This document shows, piece by piece, positions 7,916 through 14,591 of a stretch of DNA of 19,740 nucleotides. Both the position numbers and the translations under genes were made by a program. The stretch is taken from assembly GCA_945896935.1 (NCBI GenBank), contig CAMDER010000015.1:1-19740 (forward strand), written 5' to 3'. The notes under the pieces were generated by a model. The model saw only the letters and a list, made by a program, of their open reading frames with translations, was not told where the DNA came from and did not search any database. This stretch comes from Bifidobacterium breve. GTDB lineage: Bacteria; Actinomycetota; Acidimicrobiia; Acidimicrobiales; Ilumatobacteraceae. Each line of letters starts with the position of its first letter. Positions within the stretch are counted from its first letter, which is position 1.

Positions 7916-9145
7916 ATGTCAACCTCCGCTGGTTCGCTCACCAATCGTCGTTCTACCCGTCAAATCATGGTGGGTAAAGTTCCTGTTGGCGGGGGAGCAC
8001 CGATCACGGTGCAGTCAATGACAATCACCAAGACTGCCGATGTCGAAGGCACGTTGCAACAGATTTACGCATTGGCAGGTGCTGGTTGCGACATTGTGCG
8101 CTGCACATGTAACGAAATTGAGGCCGCTGAAGGTCTTGCACAAATTGTTCCACGTTCGCCAGTGCCAATCATCGCCGACATTCATCATCAATACAAGATG
8201 GCACTCGCCGCGATGGAGGCCGGAGTGCACGGTCTGCGTTTGAACCCTGGCAACATCCGTCGACCTGAACACATCAAGGCTGTTGCATCTGAAGCAAAAG
8301 ATCGCGGCATACCGATTCGCATTGGTGTGAATGGCGGCTCTCTTGATCCCGAGTTGTACGACAAGTACGGCGGCAAGGTCACCCCCGAAGCGATGGTTGA
8401 ATCGGCTTTGCGGGAAATTGCTTACTTTGATGAAGTTGGCTTTGATCAGATCAAAATTAGCGTCAAGGCATCAAATGTTCCCCTTATGGTTGAGGCATAT
8501 CGCCAACTGAGCGAAGTCACCGATTATCCGCTTCACCTTGGCGTCACCGAAGCTGGCCCGTTGCCGAACGGTTTATTGAAAGCCACCGCGGGAATTGCTG
8601 CTCTCTTGCTTGAAGGTATCGGTGACACGATTCGTTACAGCCTCACGGCTGATCCTGTTGAAGAAGCTCGTGCCGGACGTCAATTACTCGAAGCTCTTGG
8701 TCTGCGCGAACGAAAGAACGTCGATCTCATCGCGTGCCCAAGTTGTGGTCGTGCCGAGATTGATGTCATTGATGTCGCGAATCGGGCGATGCAAGCATTT
8801 GGCGAGCGCAAAATTCCGTTGCAAGTAGCCGTCATGGGTTGCGTCGTCAACGGACCCGGCGAAGCGCGGGAAGCCGACCTTGGTATTGCTGCCGGCAACA
8901 AGCGCGGTCACTTGTTTGTGAAGGGCCGAAATGTGGCCGTTGTACCCGAAAGTGAAATGGTTGAGGCATTAGTTGAATGGGCTGAGTTCATTCACGAGCA
9001 TGGGGCAGAAGCAGCTATCGCTCGAGTTGACACGAAAATAGCCGAGCGCGAAGCGGCAAAAGATCGCTCAATGTTGCTTGATGCGCAAGGCGATGATGTC
9101 AATCATTCGCATGATCGCCTTGTCGAGATCCGCAAAAAGATCTAG
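7916..9145 (+). CDS. ispG: 4-hydroxy-3-methylbut-2-enyl diphosphate synthase (IspG/GcpE)
   Basis: IspG reduces MEcPP to HMBPP with a [4Fe-4S] cluster, the penultimate MEP-pathway step. The TIM-barrel part has VQSMTITKTADVEGT, ADIHHQYKMAL, LRLNPGNI, IRIGVNGGSLD and KISVKASN. The cluster ligands are visible: Cys274 and Cys277 in CPSCGRAEID, Cys309 in VMGCVVNGPGEA, and Glu316. The 409-residue protein ends with a charged tail of about 35 residues (residues after about 375). The ATG at 7916 follows ACAGGA about nine bases upstream. It is last in the plus-strand run and converges on manA; its TAG stop lies in the first unit of a 16-bp tandem repeat. Confidence 0.98.
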   Translation: MSTSAGSLTNRRSTRQIMVGKVPVGGGAPITVQSMTITKTADVEGTLQQIYALAGAGCDIVRCTCNEIEAAEGLAQIVPRSPVPIIADIHHQYKMALAAMEAGVHGLRLNPGNIRRPEHIKAVASEAKDRGIPIRIGVNGGSLDPELYDKYGGKVTPEAMVESALREIAYFDEVGFDQIKISVKASNVPLMVEAYRQLSEVTDYPLHLGVTEAGPLPNGLLKATAGIAALLLEGIGDTIRYSLTADPVEEARAGRQLLEALGLRERKNVDLIACPSCGRAEIDVIDVANRAMQAFGERKIPLQVAVMGCVVNGPGEAREADLGIAAGNKRGHLFVKGRNVAVVPESEMVEALVEWAEFIHEHGAEAAIARVDTKIAEREAAKDRSMLLDAQGDDVNHSHDRLVEIRKKI

Positions 9146-9201
9146 TCGTTCAGAGATCTAGTCGTTAACAGATCTAGTCGTTCAGAGATCTAGTCGTTTT
9201 C
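9138..9201. repeat. Four tandem 16-bp repeats holding stop codons for both convergent genes
   Basis: The unit AGATCTAGTCGTTCAG occurs at 9138-9153, 9154-9169 (ending AAC instead of CAG), 9170-9185 and, lacking its last bases, 9186-9200. Each unit contains CTAG, which reads TAG on both strands. The ispG stop uses unit 1 (9143-9145) and the manA stop uses unit 4 (complement of 9190-9192). Because 16 is not a multiple of three, the four TAGs fall in all three frames on each strand. AGATCT is self-complementary, so neighbouring units could also form 6-bp hairpins, but there is no U-tract, so this is not a classic terminator. Confidence 0.9.
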
Positions 9202-10329
9202 GGTGACCCTAAACAGGGTCGCCTTGCCGCTCAAAGTCAATTCTTCGCCCGGTGCGAGATAACACACTTCACCACGATGCAATAGATTGGTTGCTCCTAC
9301 TCCACACAACGTGAGTTCGCGGGTGGGAGCCCGCAAAGTTTCAGTGCCGTCAATTTGATGCACCCATAAGGTGAACGGCGCATCTGGAGTTGCGTATTTC
9401 CACAACCGACCCGCTTCGGTTTTGGCGACTGGTGTCGCGCGAACTATCGGGTCGGGAAGAGGTTGAGCAACCACGGTTGCAAGAAGTTCATTGACGTCAA
9501 CGTGTTTATTGGTCAAGCCACAACGTACGACATTGTCGCTTGATCCCATGACTTCAATTCCGGTGCCGCTGAGATATGCGTGTAAATTACCTGGGTCAAG
9601 ATAGAGCGCTTCGCCGGCTTCCAAAGTGACGTAGTTCAAAAGTAATGATGCAACAACTGCTGGATCATCGGGATATGAAACTGCCAGACGATTGACCCAC
9701 TGTGCGCTCGGTGACTCGTGATTTTGGCAGGCCTCAATGACGTCCTTAGTGAGGACTTGTATTTCTTCGCCACCACCGAACAGATAGCGCATGGTGTGAT
9801 CAAGATCATGGTCGGCTAACAGGCGAGCGATGATTGATGCCCCACCACCTATTGAGTGCAAGAGTTCAACTGTTGCCGCTGGTTCGCGGAATCCGCATAA
9901 CGCTTCAAATGGTCCGAGCGCACAAATGAGTTCAGGTTTGGCAAATGGATCGCGATAAATGCGTCGCGAGTTTCCGACCGGGATGTTCAGTCGATTTTCG
10001 CGGGCGTATCCGGCTTTTGCTTGTTCGGTTGATGGGTGACTCTGTAGCGACAATGGTTCAGCGGCCGCAAGTACCTTCAACAAGAACGGCAATTCACCAG
10101 CAACTAAAAGTAGCGGGATTGATTGTCCACCGGTGTCGTCGGTTGCACTGCGACGTAAAGCTGCCTCGGTTGCATCATCAACACTCAGTACTTTTGATGC
10201 GCCGCCTAAGTGAGTACCAAACCACAGTTCGGCCCAAGGTCGGCCATCGGGTTCAATATCAAGCAAACGTGGAATCGACGTGGGATGACCCCATGAATAA
10301 TGTTGTACGACACCTCGCACCAACTTCAT
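9190..10329 (-). CDS. manA: Mannose-6-phosphate isomerase, class I
   Basis: This zinc-dependent cupin enzyme interconverts fructose 6-phosphate and mannose 6-phosphate, feeding GDP-mannose and mannosyl glycan synthesis. Recognisable parts are WAELWFGTHLGG, LLLVAGELPFLLKVLAAAEPL leading into the metal-site QSHPSTEQAKAGYARE, KPELICALGPFEALCGFR, and GEALYLDPGNLHAYLSGTGIE with SDNVVRCGLTNKHVDVNELL. The ATG at 10329 gives 379 residues, and its Shine-Dalgarno (CAGGA) lies in the end of proS. An upstream TTG at 10353 would overlap proS and add eight residues; I judge it unlikely. The ATG lies two bases after the proS stop, so the two form a minus-strand pair. The last residues VTEND and the TAG fall at the edge of the tandem repeat shared with ispG. 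Confidence 0.95.
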   Translation of the reverse strand: MKLVRGVVQHYSWGHPTSIPRLLDIEPDGRPWAELWFGTHLGGASKVLSVDDATEAALRRSATDDTGGQSIPLLLVAGELPFLLKVLAAAEPLSLQSHPSTEQAKAGYARENRLNIPVGNSRRIYRDPFAKPELICALGPFEALCGFREPAATVELLHSIGGGASIIARLLADHDLDHTMRYLFGGGEEIQVLTKDVIEACQNHESPSAQWVNRLAVSYPDDPAVVASLLLNYVTLEAGEALYLDPGNLHAYLSGTGIEVMGSSDNVVRCGLTNKHVDVNELLATVVAQPLPDPIVRATPVAKTEAGRLWKYATPDAPFTLWVHQIDGTETLRAPTRELTLCGVGATNLLHRGEVCYLAPGEELTLSGKATLFRVTEND

Positions 10330-10331
10330 GA

Positions 10332-12134
10332 TCAGTTTCCTGACCGCCCACAAATTGTGCGCAAAGTTGCAACTGCTTCACCAATTGCGACATCGCTGCG
10401 CTCACCATTGGTGCGATCACGAACTTCGATCACACCGTCGGCGAGACCTTTGCCCACCACAACGATGGTCGGCACTCCGATGAGTTCGGCATCTTTGAAC
10501 TTGACGCCAGGTGACACTGATGTGCGGTCATCAAGCAAAACTCGGATGCCGGCAGCTTCAAGTTCGGCGGCAAGTCGCTCGGCTTCTTCGGCAATCGCAT
10601 CGGCACCTTTGCTCGCAACGACAATATGCACGTCGGCTGGGGCAACTTCGCGCGGCCAGCACAGGCCCAAGTTGTCAAGCGTTGCCTCAGCAATTGCTGC
10701 AACAGCACGTGAAACTCCGATGCCGTAGCTGCCCATGGTGACCACGACTTGTTTGCCGTTTTGATCGAGCACGGTGAGGTTGAGTGCTTCGGCATATTTG
10801 CGGCCCAATTGGAAAATATGACCAATCTCAATGCCGCGAGCCATTTCTAAGACGCCAGGCGCATTTTTGTCAGCACAGGTTGGGCAGGCATCGCCAGGTA
10901 GTACTTCGGCGGCTTCAATCGTTCCATCTGGGGTGAAGTCGCGGCCACACACCAAACCAACCACATGATTGCCGGCCTTGTTCGCGCCAGTCACCCAACT
11001 GGTTCCTGTTGAAACGCGAGGATCAACGAGATAACGAATCTGAGATGCCGATTTTGCTCCGAGCACCTCAGGTCCGATGTAACCCTTGACAAGAGCGGGA
11101 TAGTTAGCGAAATCTGCGTCGGTAAATGCATCAGGTTCGGCGGGACCAACTTGTGCTTCAACGCGCTTCATATCCACATCGCGATCACCTGGTAAACCAA
11201 TTGCTAGTGGTTCACGTCGACCATCGGGATGACGCAGCATGATGATGACGTTCTTCAGAGTGTCGCTTGCAACCCACGGTGTTGTTTTGCCAATTGCATC
11301 GGCGATATCGGTTCGGGCATTTAACAAATCAACAAGTGTTGCAATCGTTGGCGTGTTCGGTGTATCAACTATTTGCGAAGGCGCTGCGTTGGAAAAATTA
11401 ATTGCTGCCGGAGTTGGCACTGTGACAGCTTCGGTATTGGCGGCGTACCCGCAAGTTATGCAGCGCACGAAGGTGTCTTCGCCAACTTCGAGGGGAGCCA
11501 AAAATTCTTCGCTCTTTGAACCGCCCATGGCGCCTGACATTGCCGAGACGATGACAAAGGGAAGGTGTAGACGTTCGAAGGTCCTGATGTAGGCAGCACG
11601 GTGGGCTTCGTAACTTGCGGCCAAGCCCGCGTCATCAATATCAAAACTGTATGAGTCCTTCATCACGAACTCACGTCCGCGTAATAGGCCGGCGCGGGGA
11701 CGAGCCTCATCGCGGAACTTCGTCTGAATTTGGTAGATGCTCAGTGGCAGATCTTTGTAGCTGCTGTAGAGATCTTTGACGAGCAGCGTGAACATTTCCT
11801 CGTGGGTTGGGCCAAGTAGGTAGTCGACTCCACGGCGGTCTTGAAGACGGAACAAGTTGGGACCGTATTCGGTCCAGCGATTGGTGGCCTCGTACGGCTC
11901 GCGGGGAAGTAAGGCCGGAAAGTGCACTTCTTGGAAGCCAGCGGCATCCATTTCTTCCCGCACGATTCGTTCGACATTGCGATAGACGTTCCAGCCAAGG
12001 GGCAGCCAGGTGTAGCCGCCGGGGGCTGCTCGACGGATATATCCAGCCCGAACCATCAATTGGTGGCTCGGAACCTCGGCATCGGAGGGGTTTTCGCGCA
12101 GAGTGCGGACGAACAGGCTGGATAAACGCAACAT
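10332..12134 (-). CDS. proS: Prolyl-tRNA synthetase, bacterial type with editing domain
   Basis: This class II synthetase charges tRNA-Pro. The 600-residue protein begins MLRLSSLFVRTLRENPSDAE and shows the motif 1 region (RAAPGGYTWLPLGWNVYRNV), LLGPTHEEMFT, the motif 2 block TKFRDEARPRAGLLRGREF with VMKDSYSFD, and the motif 3 GSYGIGVSRAVAAIAE. Between motifs 2 and 3, about residues 220-400, is the inserted YbaK-like editing domain that removes mischarged Ala-tRNA-Pro (segment PWVASDTLKNVIIMLRHPDG). The C-terminal anticodon-binding domain (DVHIVVASKGADAIAEEA) follows. This is the long prokaryote-like ProS, not the archaeal type. The ATG at 12134 is the only sensible start, with a weak Shine-Dalgarno. 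It is transcribed away from rimP and shares a transcript with manA. Confidence 0.98.
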   Translation of the reverse strand: MLRLSSLFVRTLRENPSDAEVPSHQLMVRAGYIRRAAPGGYTWLPLGWNVYRNVERIVREEMDAAGFQEVHFPALLPREPYEATNRWTEYGPNLFRLQDRRGVDYLLGPTHEEMFTLLVKDLYSSYKDLPLSIYQIQTKFRDEARPRAGLLRGREFVMKDSYSFDIDDAGLAASYEAHRAAYIRTFERLHLPFVIVSAMSGAMGGSKSEEFLAPLEVGEDTFVRCITCGYAANTEAVTVPTPAAINFSNAAPSQIVDTPNTPTIATLVDLLNARTDIADAIGKTTPWVASDTLKNVIIMLRHPDGRREPLAIGLPGDRDVDMKRVEAQVGPAEPDAFTDADFANYPALVKGYIGPEVLGAKSASQIRYLVDPRVSTGTSWVTGANKAGNHVVGLVCGRDFTPDGTIEAAEVLPGDACPTCADKNAPGVLEMARGIEIGHIFQLGRKYAEALNLTVLDQNGKQVVVTMGSYGIGVSRAVAAIAEATLDNLGLCWPREVAPADVHIVVASKGADAIAEEAERLAAELEAAGIRVLLDDRTSVSPGVKFKDAELIGVPTIVVVGKGLADGVIEVRDRTNGERSDVAIGEAVATLRTICGRSGN

Positions 12135-12180
12135 TCCGTCAGGCTACTTGTCATGAACCGTCAACTGAGGGAGAGCACTC

Positions 12181-12211
12181 GTGTCAGATAGCGCTCGCAT
12201 TCTTGTATGAT
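12181..12211 (+). promoter_or_regulatory. Possible promoter for the rimP leader
   Basis: TATGAT at 12206-12211 resembles a sigma-70 -10 box. The best -35 candidate, GTGTCA at 12181-12186, is 19 bases upstream and weak. A start near 12218 would place the repeat GGTCTGAA and the terminator at 12250-12280 inside the leader. This is weak evidence based on one good hexamer. Confidence 0.25.
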
Positions 12212-12216
12212 TGAAC

Positions 12217-12395
12217 GGTCTGAAGAGAATTTCCATTCCGGTGGGTCTGAAAGGCGAGGGCTTCAGCCCTCGTCTTTTTTAGTCACTGGGGTCATTTTCG
12301 ATCTAGATAAGTGCAGATTGAGTACAAATCTAGGAAATATTGAGTGCAGAACATAGAAATTTTGACAGCATGTTTGACAATATGGAGGTGAATTG
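12217..12395 (+). promoter_or_regulatory. Candidate attenuator-type leader of the rimP-nusA-infB operon
   Basis: The region between divergent proS and rimP contains the 8-mer GGTCTGAA twice (12217-12224 and 12244-12251). GGG plus CTGAA (12243-12251, one bulged T) can pair with TTCAGCCC (12262-12269), which would use part of the terminator stem and block it. The first copy, CTGAAG at 12220-12225, can likewise pair with CTTCAG at 12261-12266. Downstream, CTAGAT (12303-12308) can pair with ATCTAG (12328-12333), and the rest, up to the Shine-Dalgarno GGAGGTG at 12384-12390, is AT-rich with TTTGACA repeated 12 bases apart (12361 and 12373). Mutually exclusive stems ahead of nusA suggest conditional termination; NusA itself is a natural candidate regulator. 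This is inference. Confidence 0.45.
12250..12280 (+). terminator. Rho-independent terminator upstream of rimP
   Basis: CGAGGGC (12255-12261), loop TTCA, GCCCTCG (12266-12272) make a perfect 7-bp GC-rich stem. It extends outward through GG/TC (one G-U) and AAA/TTT to about 12 bp, and is followed by T residues to 12280. The orientation is plus strand; the minus strand lacks a U-tract. No plus-strand gene ends just upstream, since proS is divergent, so it either attenuates the rimP operon or ends a short RNA of about 60 bases. Confidence 0.8.
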
Positions 12396-13115
12396 ATGTC
12401 TGAAAACCAAGTCTCACGACGCATTGAAGCATTGATCACCCCAGTCTTGGCCGACCTCGGTCTCGAAATGTACGACCTTGAGTACAACGGCGGAATCGTC
12501 AAGATCACGGTCGATACGCCCCCAGGTTCGCCGGGCGGCATTGATGTCGACCAATTGTCCCAGTGCACGCGCCTCATTTCGCGCGAACTCGACCATGACG
12601 ACCCCGTGCCTGGTCATTACACCCTTGAAGTCTCGAGCCCTGGCTTAGAGCGAAATCTGCGTCTACCTCGGCATTTTCACCGTGAAACTGGCAAAACAGC
12701 AGCGGTTCGCCTGCAAAACGTCATCAATGGCGAACGTCGCTTGAGTGGCGTCATCGAATCGGCTGGCCCCGACACCTTCCTCTTGCGTTTGGCCAACGGC
12801 GAAGAACGCGTCATTCCCTACGACCAAATCGATCGTGCCAAGACGATCTTTGTTTGGGAAGCCCAACCTAAGCCCAGTAACAAGAATGGCAAAGGTGCAA
12901 AAGCCGCCAGCGCCAAAAATAAGAAATCGGCGTCTACCGGTACATCAAAGACCGGTGGCACGAGCAGTTCGGCCGCTTCCACGGCAGACTCAGAGCAAGA
13001 AATCGATGATTTTCTTGATCGTAACGACGATCTTGAAGATCTTGATACAGAACTAGATCCAGAAACCGACAACTACATCCACAACGACGACGACCAGGAG
13101 TCATCCCAGTCATGA
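12396..13115 (+). CDS. rimP: Ribosome maturation factor RimP with basic-then-acidic C-terminal extension
   Basis: RimP assists late 30S subunit assembly. Residues 1-155 hold the two normal domains: the N-terminal domain with LGLEMYDLEYNGGIVKITVD and GGIDVDQLSQCTRLISREL, YTLEVSSPGLERNLRLPRHF, then the Sm-like C-terminal domain. From about residue 157 the family's usual end is exceeded by some 80 residues: a Lys/Ser/Ala-rich stretch (NGKGAKAASAKNKKSAS) and, from about 199, a strongly acidic one (EIDDFLDRNDDLEDLDTELD). The ATG at 12396 sits six bases after GGAGGTG. A TTG three bases earlier is too close to the Shine-Dalgarno. The stop overlaps the nusA start as ATGA. Confidence 0.93.
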   Translation: MSENQVSRRIEALITPVLADLGLEMYDLEYNGGIVKITVDTPPGSPGGIDVDQLSQCTRLISRELDHDDPVPGHYTLEVSSPGLERNLRLPRHFHRETGKTAAVRLQNVINGERRLSGVIESAGPDTFLLRLANGEERVIPYDQIDRAKTIFVWEAQPKPSNKNGKGAKAASAKNKKSASTGTSKTGGTSSSAASTADSEQEIDDFLDRNDDLEDLDTELDPETDNYIHNDDDQESSQS

Positions 13116-14257
13116 GCAATATCGACATGAAAGAAGCCATCAAAATGTTGGCGGCCGAAAAGAACATTTCAGAAGAGACCCTTCTGCAAGTTCTCGTAGA
13201 AGCCTTGGCAACCGCATACAAGCGTCGCCCAGGTTCGGCTGAAGAAGTTGAAGTCGGCCTCAACACCGACACCCTTGAAATTACCTTCACCGCATTCGAC
13301 ATTGACGAAGACGGCAACTGGGTCAACCAGCGCGATGACACTCCCGAAAAGAACGAGCTTGGTCGCATTGCGGCACAAACTTTCCGTCAGGTGATGGGTC
13401 AGCGCATCCGCGAAGCCGAGCGTGACAAGAAGTTCGAAGAATATGCCAACCGCGAAGGCGACATTGTCACTGGCATTGTTCAGCAGAACGATCACCGCTA
13501 TGCCTTGCTCGATCTTGGCAAAGTTGAAGCACTCATGCCACAAAGTGAGCAAGTTCCTTTTGAGCGCGCCACGCCAGGTACTCGCCTCAAGGCCTACATC
13601 GTTGAAGTACGTCGCAGCGACAAGGGCCCGCAGATTGTTGTGAGCCGTACGCACCCCGGTCTTGTCAAGCGACTTTTCGAACTTGAAGTTCCCGAAATCG
13701 CCGATGGCGTTGTCGAAATTAAGGCATGTGCTCGTGAACCAGGTCACCGCACCAAGATCGCCGTATTCTCGAACGACAGCAACGTCGATCCCGTAGGTGC
13801 ATGTGTTGGTGCCCGCGGTGGACGCGTGCGCATGGTTGTGAACGAACTCAATCAAGAGAAGATTGACATCATTCCTTTCAGCGATGATTTGGCTGATTTC
13901 ATTGCCAAAGCTTTGTCACCAGCCAAAGTCACCGAAGTTCGCCTGAGCGAAGATCGCAGCCAGGCCGATGTCATCGTTCCCGATTTCCAACTCAGCTTGG
14001 CCATTGGTAAAGAAGGCCAGAACGCTCGTCTTGCTGCTCGACTTGCTGGTGTTCGCATTGACATCAAGAGCGAAACCCAGCACAACAACGAGCTCAACGG
14101 AATTTTTGAAGACGCTGAATACGCCGATGGCGAATGGATCTTGAACGCCGAAACTGGCGCTCAAGAATTCCACGCTGCTGACGGTTCAGTGATGAGTGTT
14201 GAAGAGTGGGAAAAGGTCACCGGAATTACTGCTGCGGCAGTTGAGGACGAGGCATAA
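13112..14257 (+). CDS. nusA: Transcription termination/antitermination factor NusA
   Basis: NusA binds RNA polymerase and modulates pausing, termination and rRNA antitermination. The 381-residue protein has the N-terminal polymerase-binding domain (MKEAIKMLAAEKNISEETL), an S1 domain (GDIVTGIVQQNDHRYALLDLG), KH1 (KIAVFSNDSNVDPVGACVGARGGRV) and KH2 (SLAIGKEGQNARLAARLAGV). It lacks the extra C-terminal acidic repeats of the E. coli protein, as is usual outside proteobacteria. The ATG is coupled to rimP through ATGA, with AGGAG about 11 bases upstream. It is followed seven bases later by ylxR. Confidence 0.97.
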   Translation: MSNIDMKEAIKMLAAEKNISEETLLQVLVEALATAYKRRPGSAEEVEVGLNTDTLEITFTAFDIDEDGNWVNQRDDTPEKNELGRIAAQTFRQVMGQRIREAERDKKFEEYANREGDIVTGIVQQNDHRYALLDLGKVEALMPQSEQVPFERATPGTRLKAYIVEVRRSDKGPQIVVSRTHPGLVKRLFELEVPEIADGVVEIKACAREPGHRTKIAVFSNDSNVDPVGACVGARGGRVRMVVNELNQEKIDIIPFSDDLADFIAKALSPAKVTEVRLSEDRSQADVIVPDFQLSLAIGKEGQNARLAARLAGVRIDIKSETQHNNELNGIFEDAEYADGEWILNAETGAQEFHAADGSVMSVEEWEKVTGITAAAVEDEA

Positions 14258-14264
14258 ATCTCAC

Positions 14265-14534
14265 ATGACAACGTTGACTCGTCCGGTGCGCACCTGCGTG
14301 GGATGCCGTTCTCGCAAAGAACAGCAACTACTTACTCGCTATGTGCCCAACGAAACGGGTCAGCCTGTCGTGTCTCGGTCAGCAAGCGGACGCGGCGCAT
14401 GGATGTGCGCCGAGTCAGCAAGTTGTTTCGAGGCTGCAATGAAAATACGTGCATTTGATCGAGCCTGGAAAACTCGTTCGGATGTGAAGAAAACGAATAA
14501 TGGTCGTCACCTCACCCGAGTCTTACAACCATGA
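14265..14534 (+). CDS. ylxR: YlxR/RnpM family RNA-binding protein
   Basis: This small basic protein of 89 residues matches DUF448: RPVRTCVGCRSRKEQQLLTR, then GRGAWMCAESASCFEAAMK. It is almost always found between nusA and infB, as here. In Bacillus this family (renamed RnpM) binds and inhibits RNase P RNA; the same role here is assumed by homology. The ATG at 14265 is chosen because the conserved RTCVGC follows within ten residues; the open frame extends further upstream into nusA but without conserved sequence. No strong Shine-Dalgarno is seen. Confidence 0.93.
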   Translation: MTTLTRPVRTCVGCRSRKEQQLLTRYVPNETGQPVVSRSASGRGAWMCAESASCFEAAMKIRAFDRAWKTRSDVKKTNNGRHLTRVLQP

Positions 14535-14546
14535 CAATCTAAAATG

Positions 14547-14565
14547 TCGCCGGAAACACCGGCGA
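14547..14565. other. Perfect hairpin in front of the likely infB start
   Basis: TCGCCGG (14547-14553), loop AAACA, CCGGCGA (14559-14565) form a 7-bp GC-rich stem in the ylxR-infB junction. On the plus strand it is followed by A residues, so it is not an intrinsic terminator in the operon direction. It may be an mRNA processing or translation-control element, or simply coding if infB starts at 14544. Confidence 0.5.
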
Positions 14566-14591
14566 AAAAGCATCAAAGGACTGAACGCCGC

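Noticed and set aside
9138..9201. CRISPR or att-site interpretation of the tandem repeat
   Set aside because: Units abut with no spacers, no cas or integrase genes are nearby, and flanking genes are intact.
12361..12384. Two TTGACA sequences resembling -35 boxes
   Set aside because: No -10 hexamer fits at 16-18 bases; the ribosome binding site and start of rimP occupy that space.
12370..12396. Eight-codon open frame (MFDNMEVN) whose TGA overlaps the rimP ATG as TGATG
   Set aside because: It has no Shine-Dalgarno of its own, includes the rimP Shine-Dalgarno as codons, and is short enough to be chance.
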